64,000 nt of DNA from [Clostridium] viride DSM 6836 (GTDB lineage Bacteria > Bacillota > Clostridia > Oscillospirales > Oscillospiraceae). The translations under genes and the position numbers were made by a program. Under the pieces are notes generated by a model, which had not been told where the DNA came from, did no database searches, and was given only the letters and a program-made list of their open reading frames with translations. This document shows positions 53,513 through 62,167 of the stretch, piece by piece. The stretch covers positions 372,001 through 436,000 of the forward strand of contig JHZO01000004.1 of assembly GCA_000620945.1 (NCBI GenBank). The letters are read 5' to 3'. Within the stretch, counting starts at the first letter, position 1; every line of letters starts with the position of its first letter.

Positions 53513-54322
53513 TTACTGCTTTCCTAAATCCTTGGTCTTTTCGTAGGCGGAGATCACGGCATCCATGCAGGCAGCTCTGAGAGCCCGCTGCTCCAAGGTC
53601 CGAACCCCTTGGATCGTACTGCCACCAGGGCTGCAAACCTCGTTCTTCAATTGATCCGGGTGTTTGCCTGTGGCTAGAATCATCTGCGCAGCACCCAGAA
53701 CGGTCTGAGCGGCAAACTGGAGGGCGTCCGGACGTGAAAGTCCGCAGGCGACACCGCCATCGGCCAGGGCATCCATAAAGAGGTAGGCAAAGGCAGGGCC
53801 GCAGCCGGATACGGCGCTTCCGGCATCCATCAAGGACTCTTCGAGAGGATACAGCTTCCCGGCAGCCGACAGCATGGAGAGGAAGGCGTCCAATTGGGCG
53901 TCGCTGACCAAGCGATTTTTCACGTAAAGAATCACACCGGCCCCTTCGGAAACGGGGGTATTTGGCATGATGCGAATGATGGGGTAGGAGCAGCCGGCCA
54001 TGTCTTCTAATTGTTGCAGGGTAAGGCCCGCAGCCATGGAGACCAGAACCGGAGGGGCTTCTCTCGTTTTAATGGTTGGCGTTAGGTCACGCAGTACGAT
54101 AGGCATAATATGAGGTTTTACGCCGAGAAAGAGGTATTCGCTCTCCCGCGCGGCGGTCTGGGTATCGGCAGCTTGGCAGCCCAATTCTGTGGCGAGTCCC
54201 TTGGCTTTCTCCAAACTTTGGTCGGAGAGAACGATTCGATCTGGCGAAACCTTGTGTGTGGTACATTTGGCCAGAGCACCACCCATATTACCAACACCGA
54301 TAAATCCAATCGAAAAAGACAC
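53513..54322 (-). CDS. proC: Pyrroline-5-carboxylate reductase
   Basis: 269 residues, normal ProC length. Catalyses the last step of proline synthesis, reduction of pyrroline-5-carboxylate with NAD(P)H. N-terminal Rossmann motif GVGNMGGA (10-17), MPNTP at about 118-122 and the C-terminal signature CSPGGSTIQGV near 230. GTG start with AAAGGAGTG upstream. Single gene; the other proline genes are not in the window. Confidence 0.96.
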   Translation of the reverse strand: MSFSIGFIGVGNMGGALAKCTTHKVSPDRIVLSDQSLEKAKGLATELGCQAADTQTAARESEYLFLGVKPHIMPIVLRDLTPTIKTREAPPVLVSMAAGLTLQQLEDMAGCSYPIIRIMPNTPVSEGAGVILYVKNRLVSDAQLDAFLSMLSAAGKLYPLEESLMDAGSAVSGCGPAFAYLFMDALADGGVACGLSRPDALQFAAQTVLGAAQMILATGKHPDQLKNEVCSPGGSTIQGVRTLEQRALRAACMDAVISAYEKTKDLGKQ

Positions 54323-54517
54323 GGAAGATCACTCCTTTGTAGGTTTGTGCATAAATTGTAGCACATTCAAATATTGGAAACAAGATTTGCTGCTTGTTTC
54401 GATAGAAAAAATCAAGATCGCTGCGAACCATTCGGTATCTTGGGGAAGGATTGTTTATTGTAGATGGAAATAGAGACAGGCAATCGGGGAATAGAATACA
54501 TGGGAGGTGCATGTAGC

Positions 54518-55003
54518 ATGCTGACAAGTGGAATTTTGCTGATGCTCAATGGCTTGTTTTTTTCCTTGCGGCTTGGGCAAAATGGTTCTTTTCCTCGTCC
54601 CCTTAAGGAGGATGAGGAACGTTTTTATTTAGAACGTGCGGCCCAAGGGGACATGGAGGCGCGGAATAAGCTCATAGAGCACAATCTTCGCTTGGTTGCC
54701 CATATCATTAAGAAGTATTATACCCAAGCAGGGGATCAAGATGACTTGATTTCCATAGGAACCATTGGGCTAATCAAGGGAATTTCTACCTTTAAACCGG
54801 ATAAGAATGTTCGACTGGCAACCTATGCCAGCCGTTGTGTAGAAAATGCTATCCTATCACAACGGATACCTGCAGGAGAAGTTGGTTTAATTACTCTGGT
54901 TTTTGTGAGAAGTAGCATCTTGTGTGCTTACCTAGGAAGAGGGATTCGGATGATGTTAATCCGTATCCTTCTTGTTTTGATAGGTACTGCGAAGAAAAGC
55001 TAA
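54518..55003 (+). pseudogene. sigK: Sigma-K N-terminal half, split gene (spoIVCB-type)
   Basis: From the ATG at 54518 (GGAGG ten bases upstream) about 110 codons match sigma-K/sigma-E: a hydrophobic pro-peptide (LLMLNGLFFSLRLG), FPRPL, then region 2 with EARNKLIEHNLRLVAHI, DLISIGTIGLIKGI and LATYASRCVEN. After Glu109-Asn110 (54842-54847) the sequence no longer resembles a sigma factor and ends at 55003. Regions 3 and 4 are absent here and were not found elsewhere in the window. This is how sigK looks when split by a skin element, which is excised in the mother cell late in sporulation. The pro-peptide implies processing by SpoIVFB. Typed as pseudogene only because it is incomplete; it may be a functional split gene. 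Confidence 0.85.
54842..54862 (+). other. Candidate left attachment site of a skin-like element in sigK
   Basis: Similarity to sigma-K ends at GAA-AAT-GCT, the position where B. subtilis sigK is joined through an AATG-containing core (Glu-Asn-Glu codons). The exact core and the right site cannot be fixed without the sequence beyond 64000. Confidence 0.5.
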
Positions 55004-55132
55004 TTTTTCCTCTTGGGAGAGAGGCAGTTTCTGTATGTATGCAATAACCGCTTCCGCATGAATGGCAGCAACATGGAGTGCCAGTTCTGCGGAGTCTACC
55101 GGATTTGTCGGCCCATGGACAATAATCTTCAA
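54956..55132 (-). CDS. Small hypothetical protein at the left edge of the skin-like element
   Basis: 58 residues, TTG start at 55132 behind GAAGGTGAT. Begins KIIVHGPTNPVDSAELA and continues HAEAVIAYIQKLPLSQEEK, a compact alpha/beta small protein. I recall similar 60-90-residue proteins beside clostridial serine recombinases, but cannot verify this. It runs toward and overlaps the non-sigma tail of the sigK fragment by 48 bases, which shows that the tail is not functional sigK sequence. Confidence 0.55.
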   Translation of the reverse strand: MKIIVHGPTNPVDSAELALHVAAIHAEAVIAYIQKLPLSQEEKLAFLRSTYQNKKDTD

Positions 55133-55245
55133 ACTGTATCACCTTCCACGGTTATGCTATGTGACATTCGGGCGGACTATGATGGTAGTTTGAAACGGGG
55201 CTTTTGATCTTGGGGTAGTCTCGTGACGGGTTCCAGAACATGAAA

Positions 55246-55277
55246 CACTCCCTCAAGGCCGAAGCCAAGAGGGAGTG
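55246..55277 (-). terminator. Terminator of the SLH-BsuPI gene
   Basis: CACTCCCTC...GAGGGAGTG inverted repeat with an inner GGC/GCC pair; TTTC follows on the minus strand. Located about 80 bases after the stop codon. Confidence 0.6.
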
Positions 55278-55355
55278 AACCATATGGTATGATCAAAAGC
55301 CATTTTTTCCATGGTTGGCAACCTGATCGGGTCAAAGGAATAAGCTGCCTCTATC

Positions 55356-56378
55356 TTATTGCTTTACGATACTGCTTGCATATCCCGTTGTGTCGATCAC
55401 GAAGTCTTTCGAAGTACCAACGATATACGCTTTCATCGTCACGGCCGAGTTTGGCACATCGAATCCATCATGGTCTAGAGTGTCGGAAAACACGATTACT
55501 TCTCCTGGCCCAATTTGGGTCTCATTCATCACTGCGGCAAACAGTTTGTCAGCCGACCATGTATACACATTGTTGCCCGCAAGGTCAAAAAGTTTGAAAT
55601 CATATTTTTGTCCACTGGTGTGTTGGATGGTAACTTCCTTATCCGTGTTGTTTTTCAAGGTTAGCGACATGGTCAGAGAGCCGTCCTTTGCAAGCTGTGC
55701 AGAGGCGGTTGCTTGGACTAAGGATTGACGGTTCTCTAAAAGCCTCATTAAATTGGCGACGATGGTGACCGCTTCCGCGCGTGTGGCAGCATCCTTTGGA
55801 AACAGCATGGTGTCGCCTCTTCCGCTGACAAGCTTTAAAACTACAGCAGAGTAGATTTCACCCCTATAATTGGCTGAAATGTCCCCGTCATCGCGAAATG
55901 GAACTGGCTTAACCATGGGTATGGGGTAATTCCCATCGGTTTTATATTGGAGCGCGTTCATAATCCAGTGAATCATTTCCTCGCGGACCAGTGCCTGATC
56001 GGGATAAAAGTTCCCCCCACGTTCAATAATTCCAATAGTAACCAGATCAATCAACGCATTTGCGCCGGTTGCTGCGTTGTCCATGTCGTTAAAATAATCT
56101 TTCATGTTAGGGGCTACAAAATAGTTGATGTTGGTGTTAAGAGCCCTGTGCAGCAGCTGAACAAACTCGATGCGAGTAATCGCTCTATGTCCATTGAAGT
56201 TCTCACTTCCATCAGAGAAAACCTCGGTATATCCGTATTTTTTTGCCGCATCCTCAAACCACGTGCCGGAGATATCCCGGTAAGCATTACCGGTTTCAGA
56301 TTGCGCTAAAGCGGCCAGTGGCATTGTCGTCAATAACAAACCTATGAGGATGAAAGTTAGTATTGCTCTTTTTTTCAT
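55356..56378 (-). CDS. Secreted SLH protein with C-terminal BsuPI-like domain
   Basis: 340 residues. Signal peptide with cut near ALAQS (about 26). Three SLH-like domains follow (about 30-90, 90-150, 155-215; ITRIEFVQLLHRAL, VREEMIHWIMNAL, ATRAEAVTIVANLM), anchoring it to the cell wall. The C-terminal ~110 residues (LTLKNNTDKEVTIQHTSGQKYDF...) have the Ig-like fold pattern of BsuPI, the B. subtilis proteinase inhibitor family. TGGAGG lies before the ATG. Lies inside the putative sigK element. A role in wall display or protease inhibition is inferred. Confidence 0.85.
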   Translation of the reverse strand: MKKRAILTFILIGLLLTTMPLAALAQSETGNAYRDISGTWFEDAAKKYGYTEVFSDGSENFNGHRAITRIEFVQLLHRALNTNINYFVAPNMKDYFNDMDNAATGANALIDLVTIGIIERGGNFYPDQALVREEMIHWIMNALQYKTDGNYPIPMVKPVPFRDDGDISANYRGEIYSAVVLKLVSGRGDTMLFPKDAATRAEAVTIVANLMRLLENRQSLVQATASAQLAKDGSLTMSLTLKNNTDKEVTIQHTSGQKYDFKLFDLAGNNVYTWSADKLFAAVMNETQIGPGEVIVFSDTLDHDGFDVPNSAVTMKAYIVGTSKDFVIDTTGYASSIVKQ

Positions 56379-56597
56379 GTTAGACCTCCATACATTTTTT
56401 TCTATTTTGACGGTTCATCATGAAAAATGTTCCATCAATTGGTGCATTAGTTGCTTCTGAGTGTGTTCTGCTCAATTTTTAGCCTTAGTTTGAACCTACT
56501 GAACCCAGAAGATTCTTCTTTCTTTGTTGCATAGGTATAGTATGCGCTACGCCTGAAATGATAAATGGGATGTTGGAAAGAAAGATAACGAGGGATC

Positions 56598-56626
56598 TTG
56601 AAAAACTCTTTAGATTTATGTAAAGT
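56598..56626 (+). promoter_or_regulatory. Promoter of the msrAB gene
   Basis: TTGAAA (56598-56603), 17 bases, TAAAGT (56621-56626). The 316-base gap 56379-56694 holds nothing else recognised. Confidence 0.65.
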
Positions 56627-56694
56627 ATATCAAAAGTTCAGGTCACACATAGGTAGCAAATGAATCATGAAGAAACGAATGCGGAGGTGGCAAT

Positions 56695-57645
56695 ATGTCA
56701 GAAATCTATCTAGCAGGTGGGTGTTTTTGGGGCTTAGAAAAATACCTGGCCTCCATTCCAGGGGTTTTGAAAACGCATGTGGGATATGCCAATGGAGTTA
56801 CGGAGCATCCAACCTATGAAGAAGTTTGTTATCGTAATACGGGACATGCCGAAACGGTACGTGTTGTCTACGATGCCGATACGCTTCCTCTGGAGTTTCT
56901 TTTAAACCTGTATTATGAAGCAATCGACCCAGTTTCGCTCAACCGTCAGGGTAGCGACACCGGGACGCAATACCGAACCGGCATTTACTATGTGAATGAG
57001 GAAGATCGTCCAACCATTGAGCACTCAATCTCGCTGCTGCAAAGGCGCTATCAGGAGCCCATCGCCATCGAATTGGAGTCCCTTCGTCAGTTTTTTCTCG
57101 CGGAAGACTATCATCAAAAGTAATTGGATAAGAATCCCGGAGGCTATTGCCACATTGCGCCCAAGCAGTTTGAAAAAGCTTCGAGAGCCTTGGTGAATCC
57201 TGCCAATCACCCTGCACCGGATGGGGACAGCCTGCAACACAGCTTGACTCCCTTGCAATATGCGGTGACGCAACAAAGCGCCACAGAGCCACCCTTTCAA
57301 AACGAGTATTGCAATCTATTTCGACCTGGTATTTATGTGGACATTACTACGGGAGAGCCGCTTTTTTCTTCGAATGATAAATTTGAATCTGGCTGCGGCT
57401 GGCCAAGCTTTTCACAGCCCATTGACCCAAACGTGATTCGAGATAAGATGGATCGCTCCCACGGGATGATGCGCACAGAGGTAAGAAGTCGCACTGGGGA
57501 TGCTCATTTGGGGCATGTCTTTGAAGATGGCCCCAAACAGCTGGGAGGCCTGCGTTACTGCATTAACAGCGCATCCCTGCGTTTCATTCCTAAAGAGGAG
57601 ATGGAACAAAATGGGTATGGTTATCTGTTGAGCCTGATAGACTGA
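56695..57645 (+). pseudogene. msrAB: MsrA-MsrB methionine sulfoxide reductase fusion, interrupted by one stop codon
   Basis: One 317-codon frame with a single in-frame TAA at 57121-57123. Before it: MsrA with catalytic Cys in GCFWG (8-12), GHAETVRV, and the end EDYHQK; relatives continue [12 protein letters not shown], so the TAA replaces the Tyr codon. After it: [11 protein letters not shown], then MsrB with [19 protein letters not shown] and the catalytic Cys in [11 protein letters not shown]. The downstream part has no ribosome site, so MsrB would be made only by read-through. MsrA reduces the S-form and MsrB the R-form of methionine sulfoxide. Recent nonsense change or sequence error; only the last ~10 residues of MsrA are lost, so MsrA may still work. 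Confidence 0.85.
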
Positions 57646-57689
57646 ACGAAGTATGGAAGCTCGCACAACTTGGGTTGAATATATAGGGC

Positions 57690-57736
57690 AGGCCGTGTGC
57701 GCAAGAATCGTTTGCGTGCACGGCCTCTTTGTTTGA
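57690..57736 (+). terminator. Terminator of msrAB
   Basis: Long imperfect stem AGGCCGTG...GCGCAA with TTGCG...CACGGCCT, then CTTTGTTTG. Confidence 0.75.
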
Positions 57737-57792
57737 TCGTTCTGAGATAACAAGGGAGTTTATATTCAAAATAATTCCAACGAAAAAAATAG

Positions 57793-57821
57793 TTGAAGAA
57801 CGGGCGAGAATACGGTAGAAT
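57793..57821 (+). promoter_or_regulatory. Promoter of the pan operon
   Basis: TTGAAG (57793-57798), 17 bases, TAGAAT (57816-57821). The leader to panG is about 320 bases. It contains a direct repeat ACGAATTTTG (around 57904 and 57921) and AAAGGAGG (58008-58015) followed by ATG at 58026, which opens a frame fused in phase to panG; that 40-codon extension has no match to PanG and may be a leader peptide or a remnant. Confidence 0.75.
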
Positions 57822-58145
57822 ACAGGGCAGCAGTATCTTTTATGAACTGCATAAGCGGCGGTATCGCTATGAGCTGCACGCAACATTGAGACCATTTAAA
57901 TTAACGAATTTTGTGAATCAACGAATTTTGAAATTCTGCTTTGATCCTTGGGACAGAGACAGTTACATTCAATATTTGAATCTATAACTATGTCTTTTTT
58001 GTCTGTCAAAGGAGGTTTGCTCGTCATGGGCAACTCACAGATAAAAAGGACTTTTTTATTGTTGGAAACCCAAAATCGTGGCACCTCAGTGTTTGCACCG
58101 CTATGCAAATCGAAGAACTGCATACTTTACCTTGAGGTGATGCAA

Positions 58146-59030
58146 TTGAACGTCGGATTTATTGGAGCAGGAAAGGTTGGTGGGGCCCTTGGGCTCTACC
58201 TAACACAACATGGGGTTACAATTTCGGGGTATTACAGTAAGACGGGAACCTCCGCGCAGGAAGCGGCAAGGATCACCGGATCACAAAGCCTTCCGTCGAT
58301 GCAAGAGGTAGCAAATTTAAGCAGCGTTCTGTTTGTCGCGGTTCCGGACCATGCAATTGAGGAAGTGGATGCTAGCATTGCAATGGGAATGGAGGCACAA
58401 AGGATCCACCGGGACCTATCTGTATTTCATGTTAGTGGAGCACATTCATCGGATGCTTTGAAAGGAATTCGAGCTGCGGGAGCCCCAGTGGGCAGTATGC
58501 ATCCCCTTCAGAGCTTTGGAGAACCCATGAACAGTGCGGAGAAATTAAACTCCACGTGGTTTACCCTGGAAGGGACAGAAAAAGCGGTTGAACTTGCAAA
58601 AACCATCCTACATAAGACAGGTGGCAAGTATAGCCTAATTCAGGCGCAGGACAAGCCACTCTACCACGCAGGCGCTTGTGTGGTCTCGAACTTCTTGATC
58701 ACCCTACTTGAGAGTGGGATCAGGTGCTTTGAAAAAGCAGGGATGGAACGGAATGACATTCTAAAGGCCATTGATCCGCTGATTGCCTCCACGCTTTCCA
58801 ATGCCCGTGAACAGGGGACCGTGGATGCTTTGACCGGCCCCATTGTACGGGGTGATATCCAAACCGTACGCATACACTTGGAAGCGATTCGAGCACTGCT
58901 ACCGACAGAACTGGATCTTTATCAATCCATGGCTCGCAGGACAGTTCAGATGCTGGAAGATCGTTGTTGGACGAAGCAGCAGGCAGAACGGTTTCAGCTG
59001 CTTTTGGGGGAAACGATTCATGTCAACTAA
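58146..59030 (+). CDS. panG: Ketopantoate reductase, PanG type (DUF2520)
   Basis: 294 residues. Rossmann domain with GFIGAGKVGGALG near the N-terminus and the C-terminal DUF2520 helical domain (HPLQSF and YHAGACVVSNF are typical). PanG proteins replace PanE in several Firmicutes and Francisella, reducing ketopantoate to pantoate with NADPH. Position directly before panB, C and D supports this. GAGGTGAT is ideally spaced to the TTG at 58146; ATG at 58140 overlaps it. Its stop overlaps the panB start by 11 bases. Confidence 0.85.
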   Translation: MNVGFIGAGKVGGALGLYLTQHGVTISGYYSKTGTSAQEAARITGSQSLPSMQEVANLSSVLFVAVPDHAIEEVDASIAMGMEAQRIHRDLSVFHVSGAHSSDALKGIRAAGAPVGSMHPLQSFGEPMNSAEKLNSTWFTLEGTEKAVELAKTILHKTGGKYSLIQAQDKPLYHAGACVVSNFLITLLESGIRCFEKAGMERNDILKAIDPLIASTLSNAREQGTVDALTGPIVRGDIQTVRIHLEAIRALLPTELDLYQSMARRTVQMLEDRCWTKQQAERFQLLLGETIHVN

Positions 59031-59853
59031 ATTCACAACTCAGTCTTTTCTTGAGGCAAAGCGGGCAAACAATAAAATCACCATGCTGACCGGGTATGAC
59101 TACTCCATGGCGCAAATCCTTGACACCTGTGGCATTGATGCCATTTTAATCGGAGATTCTCTTGGAATGGTGGTACAAGGCAGGGATTCCACGGTGGAAG
59201 TCACCATGGAAGAGATGCTCTATCATTGCAAATGTGTGGCAAGAGGCACAAAGAACGCCATGTTAATTGGGGACATGCCCTTTCTAAGCTATCACATCAG
59301 CCCTGAGGAGGCGGTTCGCAATGCGGGACGATTTATTCAAGAAGGGAAAATGAATGCCGTCAAGCTCGAAGGTGGAAAGCCTATGGCAGAGACCGTCAGG
59401 AGCATTGTACGTGCACAAATTCCTGTGATGGGGCATATCGGTCTAACGCCTCAGTCCATCCATGTGTTTGGTGGCTTTAAGGTACAAGGCAAGGAACAGA
59501 AGCAGGCAATCTCCCTCATGGAAGATGCTCTGGCCTTAGAGGAGGCAGGGGCCTTTGCCTTGGTGCTTGAAGCGGTACCGGAGGCCCTTGCAAAACTCAT
59601 CACAGAAAAAGTCAGGATCCCCACCATCGGGATCGGGGCTGGAAAGCATTGCGATGGGCAGGTGCTTGTCATAAACGACATTTTAGGGATGTACTCAGAC
59701 TTTACGCCGAAGTTTGTAAAACAGTATGCTGAGCTAAAACAAACCATCGTGGAAGCAGTGGGTGGGTATATTCAGGATGTAAAAACCCAACAGTTTCCGG
59801 AAACAAAGCATACCTTCTCCATGAACGAAGCGCTATTGGAAAAATTGTATTAA
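59020..59853 (+). CDS. panB: Ketopantoate hydroxymethyltransferase
   Basis: 277 residues. First step of pantothenate synthesis: adds a hydroxymethyl group from methylene-tetrahydrofolate to 2-oxoisovalerate. TGYDYSMA (23-30), GDSLGMV, GDMPF and the later VLEAVP with IGIGAG are the PanB active-site segments, including Asp and Glu residues for Mg2+ and acid-base chemistry. The ATG at 59020 overlaps panG and has GGGGGAA upstream. Confidence 0.96.
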   Translation: MSTKFTTQSFLEAKRANNKITMLTGYDYSMAQILDTCGIDAILIGDSLGMVVQGRDSTVEVTMEEMLYHCKCVARGTKNAMLIGDMPFLSYHISPEEAVRNAGRFIQEGKMNAVKLEGGKPMAETVRSIVRAQIPVMGHIGLTPQSIHVFGGFKVQGKEQKQAISLMEDALALEEAGAFALVLEAVPEALAKLITEKVRIPTIGIGAGKHCDGQVLVINDILGMYSDFTPKFVKQYAELKQTIVEAVGGYIQDVKTQQFPETKHTFSMNEALLEKLY

Positions 59854-59868
59854 TAATGAGGTAACGAA

Positions 59869-60735
59869 ATGAGTTTAATAAAAACCATTGAGGAATGGAA
59901 TGAGTGGTTCATCCGGGTAGGGCGAAACGACCATTCCTTAGGCTTCGTACCAACCATGGGATTTCTACACGAGGGACATCTATCCCTGATTCGGAAGGCA
60001 AAAGAAGAAAATGATTTGGTTGCAGTAAGTATATTTGTTAATCCAACCCAATTTGCACCAGGGGAAGACTTTGAGAATTATCCCCGGGATATCGAACGCG
60101 ACTATAAGCTTGCCATGGCCGCAGGCGCGGATATTGTGTTTCACCCAGATGCAAAGGAGATGTACGGTTCCAATTCGAACACGGTGGTAGAGGTGGGGGG
60201 AGAGATCACCCAAAAGCTTTGCGGAGCATCAAGACCCACCCACTTCAAAGGCGTCACAACGGTTGTGACGATCCTGTTCAACATCATTGGGCCGGATCGT
60301 GCGTACTTTGGTCAAAAGGATGCGCAACAAGGGATTATCATTCAAAAAATGGTGCGCGATCTCCATCAACCTGTGAAGGTTGTGATGTGCCCTATCGTTA
60401 GAGAAGAAGACGGCTTGGCCATGAGTTCCCGAAATGTGTATTTAAATACCGAGGAACGCAAGCAGGCCATCTGTTTAAGTGAAGCCTTACAATTGGCGGA
60501 AGAGTATATAGCATCCGGTGCGGAGGATGCAAACCGTACGGAGACACTGAAGCAGATCATCAGCCAGCACATTGGAAGGCAATCGCTTGCCACCATTGAC
60601 TATGTCCAAATTCTCGATGGCGAAACTCTGGAAGAGTTCGCGTGTCTTGAGCCTGGGAAAACGGCTCTGGCTGCCCTAGCGGTAAGATTTGGAAACACAA
60701 GACTAATTGACAACAAACTGCTGTCCATTTCATGA
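59869..60735 (+). CDS. panC: Pantothenate synthetase
   Basis: 288 residues. Joins pantoate and beta-alanine with ATP to give pantothenate. Nucleotidyl-transferase motifs: PTMGFLHEGH (HxGH, about 28-37), FVNPTQF, and the KMSKS-like MSSRN near residue 187. Starts 15 bases after panB; GAGGTAACG precedes the ATG. Confidence 0.97.
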   Translation: MSLIKTIEEWNEWFIRVGRNDHSLGFVPTMGFLHEGHLSLIRKAKEENDLVAVSIFVNPTQFAPGEDFENYPRDIERDYKLAMAAGADIVFHPDAKEMYGSNSNTVVEVGGEITQKLCGASRPTHFKGVTTVVTILFNIIGPDRAYFGQKDAQQGIIIQKMVRDLHQPVKVVMCPIVREEDGLAMSSRNVYLNTEERKQAICLSEALQLAEEYIASGAEDANRTETLKQIISQHIGRQSLATIDYVQILDGETLEEFACLEPGKTALAALAVRFGNTRLIDNKLLSIS

Positions 60736-60746
60736 GGTGAAGAGAA

Positions 60747-61130
60747 ATGCAATTACATATGTTTAAGAGTAAATTACATCGGGCAACCGTCACACAAGCA
60801 GATATTAACTATGTTGGCAGTGTGACAATCGACCGCGAATTATTGGATCAGTCGGGCATTTTGCCTGGGGAAAAAGTGCAAATCGTGAACATTAACAACG
60901 GCGAACGCTTTGAAACGTACACGATTGAAGGCGAAGCAGGAAGCGGAACCATCTGCATCAACGGAGCGGCTGCCCGACTGGTACAAGTAGGCGATAAGGT
61001 TATTATCATCGCTTATGCCTTGATGGATGAACAAGAAGCAAGAACCTTTGAACCGAAGGTACTTGTCATGGATGAGCAGAATAAAATTGTGAGGGTTAAG
61101 AACCAGGAGATTCATGGAACCACAGAATGA
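60747..61130 (+). CDS. panD: Aspartate 1-decarboxylase proenzyme
   Basis: 127 residues. Makes beta-alanine for PanC. It cleaves itself between Gly24 and Ser25 in YVGSVTID to form the pyruvoyl group; both residues are present. Lys9 and Arg54-type active-site residues ([15 protein letters not shown]) are visible. Starts 11 bases after panC with GAGGTGAAG upstream, completing the operon panG-panB-panC-panD, which converts 2-oxoisovalerate and aspartate to pantothenate. No clear terminator follows directly. Confidence 0.97.
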   Translation: MQLHMFKSKLHRATVTQADINYVGSVTIDRELLDQSGILPGEKVQIVNINNGERFETYTIEGEAGSGTICINGAAARLVQVGDKVIIIAYALMDEQEARTFEPKVLVMDEQNKIVRVKNQEIHGTTE

Positions 61131-61292
61131 CTTTGTTTGGAGTACGCTGAGGTCCACGGATTCAAGAGGTCAGAAAGTTTTTATTGATTCAGACTAGCTT
61201 ATGGGTACCCTCCCGTCATGGAACCAGATGGACAAGCTAAGAACATAAATGATGCGGCTGCCAAATGGCAACCGCATGAAAGAAACCAGATT

Positions 61293-61436
61293 TCAACGTA
61301 CCTCTTGGAATATGGTATCTCCACAGCAAGGGCAAGGCGCAAGTTCGTCTGCTTCTCCATCAATCGTTACAATGTTCCCACATTCAATGCACTGGTACCT
61401 GCCGTTTTCTGGGCGATCTACACCGGCTATTAACAT
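61293..61436 (-). CDS. Small zinc-ribbon protein
   Basis: 47 residues from the ATG at 61436 (GGAGGTGC five bases upstream). Two CxxC pairs, CIECG and CPCCG, about 17 residues apart, form a rubredoxin/zinc-ribbon-like knuckle. Function unknown. Confidence 0.65.
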   Translation of the reverse strand: MLIAGVDRPENGRYQCIECGNIVTIDGEADELAPCPCCGDTIFQEVR

Positions 61437-61532
61437 CCGAAGCACCTCCAATCCTATCATATTATTATGATGCCATACCACAAAACAGAATCAGGAAAGA
61501 GATGCAAGGCAGTAGTAGCTATTCCAAAATGC

Positions 61533-61554
61533 AAGCCGCCCCCTAAGAGGCGGC
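61533..61554 (-). terminator. Terminator of the 70-residue hypothetical gene
   Basis: GCCGCC/GGCGGC inverted repeat; on the minus strand followed by TTGCATTTT. Confidence 0.6.
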
Positions 61555-61572
61555 ATGGAATCTTGATTTTCT

Positions 61573-61785
61573 TTACCAAAGGCATGGGATCCTGTTAATT
61601 CGGATTGCGGTAATTTGCGGAGGAATGCTCATGGTCATTGCCCCGCTATAGCGGATGCGCACGCAGTTACCAACACGAAAACTGCACGCATTGGGCGTAT
61701 GGACAACCACAGTTCGCGACATTGATTCATCAAAGACAAGTAAATCACCGGGACGAACGTGAATCACGATAGCTTCCATGATCAT
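61573..61785 (-). CDS. Small beta-barrel-like hypothetical protein
   Basis: 70 residues, start ATG at 61785 with GAGGTG six bases upstream. Alternating hydrophobic strands: VIHVRPGDLLVFDES, TVVVHTPNACSFRVGNCVRIRYSG, then MTMSIPPQITA. Resembles small Clostridia proteins of an unnamed family with this HTPNAC and SIPPQI pattern. Function unknown; no signal peptide. Confidence 0.65.
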   Translation of the reverse strand: MIMEAIVIHVRPGDLLVFDESMSRTVVVHTPNACSFRVGNCVRIRYSGAMTMSIPPQITAIRINRIPCLW

Positions 61786-61886
61786 AGCTAGCACCTCTTT
61801 GTGATGAGTTATATCATAAGATATGCCAAAACCGAATATATTGTGTCGAACGTCGGAAGATGACCGCGATCACACTAACACAGTAA

Positions 61887-61930
61887 CAAACCGCCTAGGG
61901 TGAATTCCTTAGGCGGTTTGTCCTTTTGTT
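61887..61930 (+). terminator. Hairpin terminator without assigned gene
   Basis: Perfect 11-base stem CAAACCGCCTA/TAGGCGGTTTG with a 12-base loop, then TCCTTTTGTT. No plus-strand gene lies before it. The rest of the gap 61786-62167 holds no other gene. Confidence 0.65.
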
Positions 61931-62167
61931 ATGGCCTTTTATAATCTTCGTCTTTGAAACGTCAGGAGATGCGATAGGTAAATGATTTTTTGTGATGCTA
62001 TCAATAAAAAATATCAAATAGGAAGACATTTCCTTCCATCAACACATATGTTAGAGATTTTGAAAGCTGATTGTGAACAGCAACAAAATACTTGGTGCGC
62101 ATAAAATGGAATGATGAACAGAAAGAATGGTTCATTTTATTAATTTGACAGGGACAGGTGTTAATAT

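Noticed and set aside
57124-57645. Independent MsrB gene starting at the TTG after the stop
   Set aside because: No ribosome site, and the first residues are the end of MsrA; better read as the second half of an interrupted fusion.
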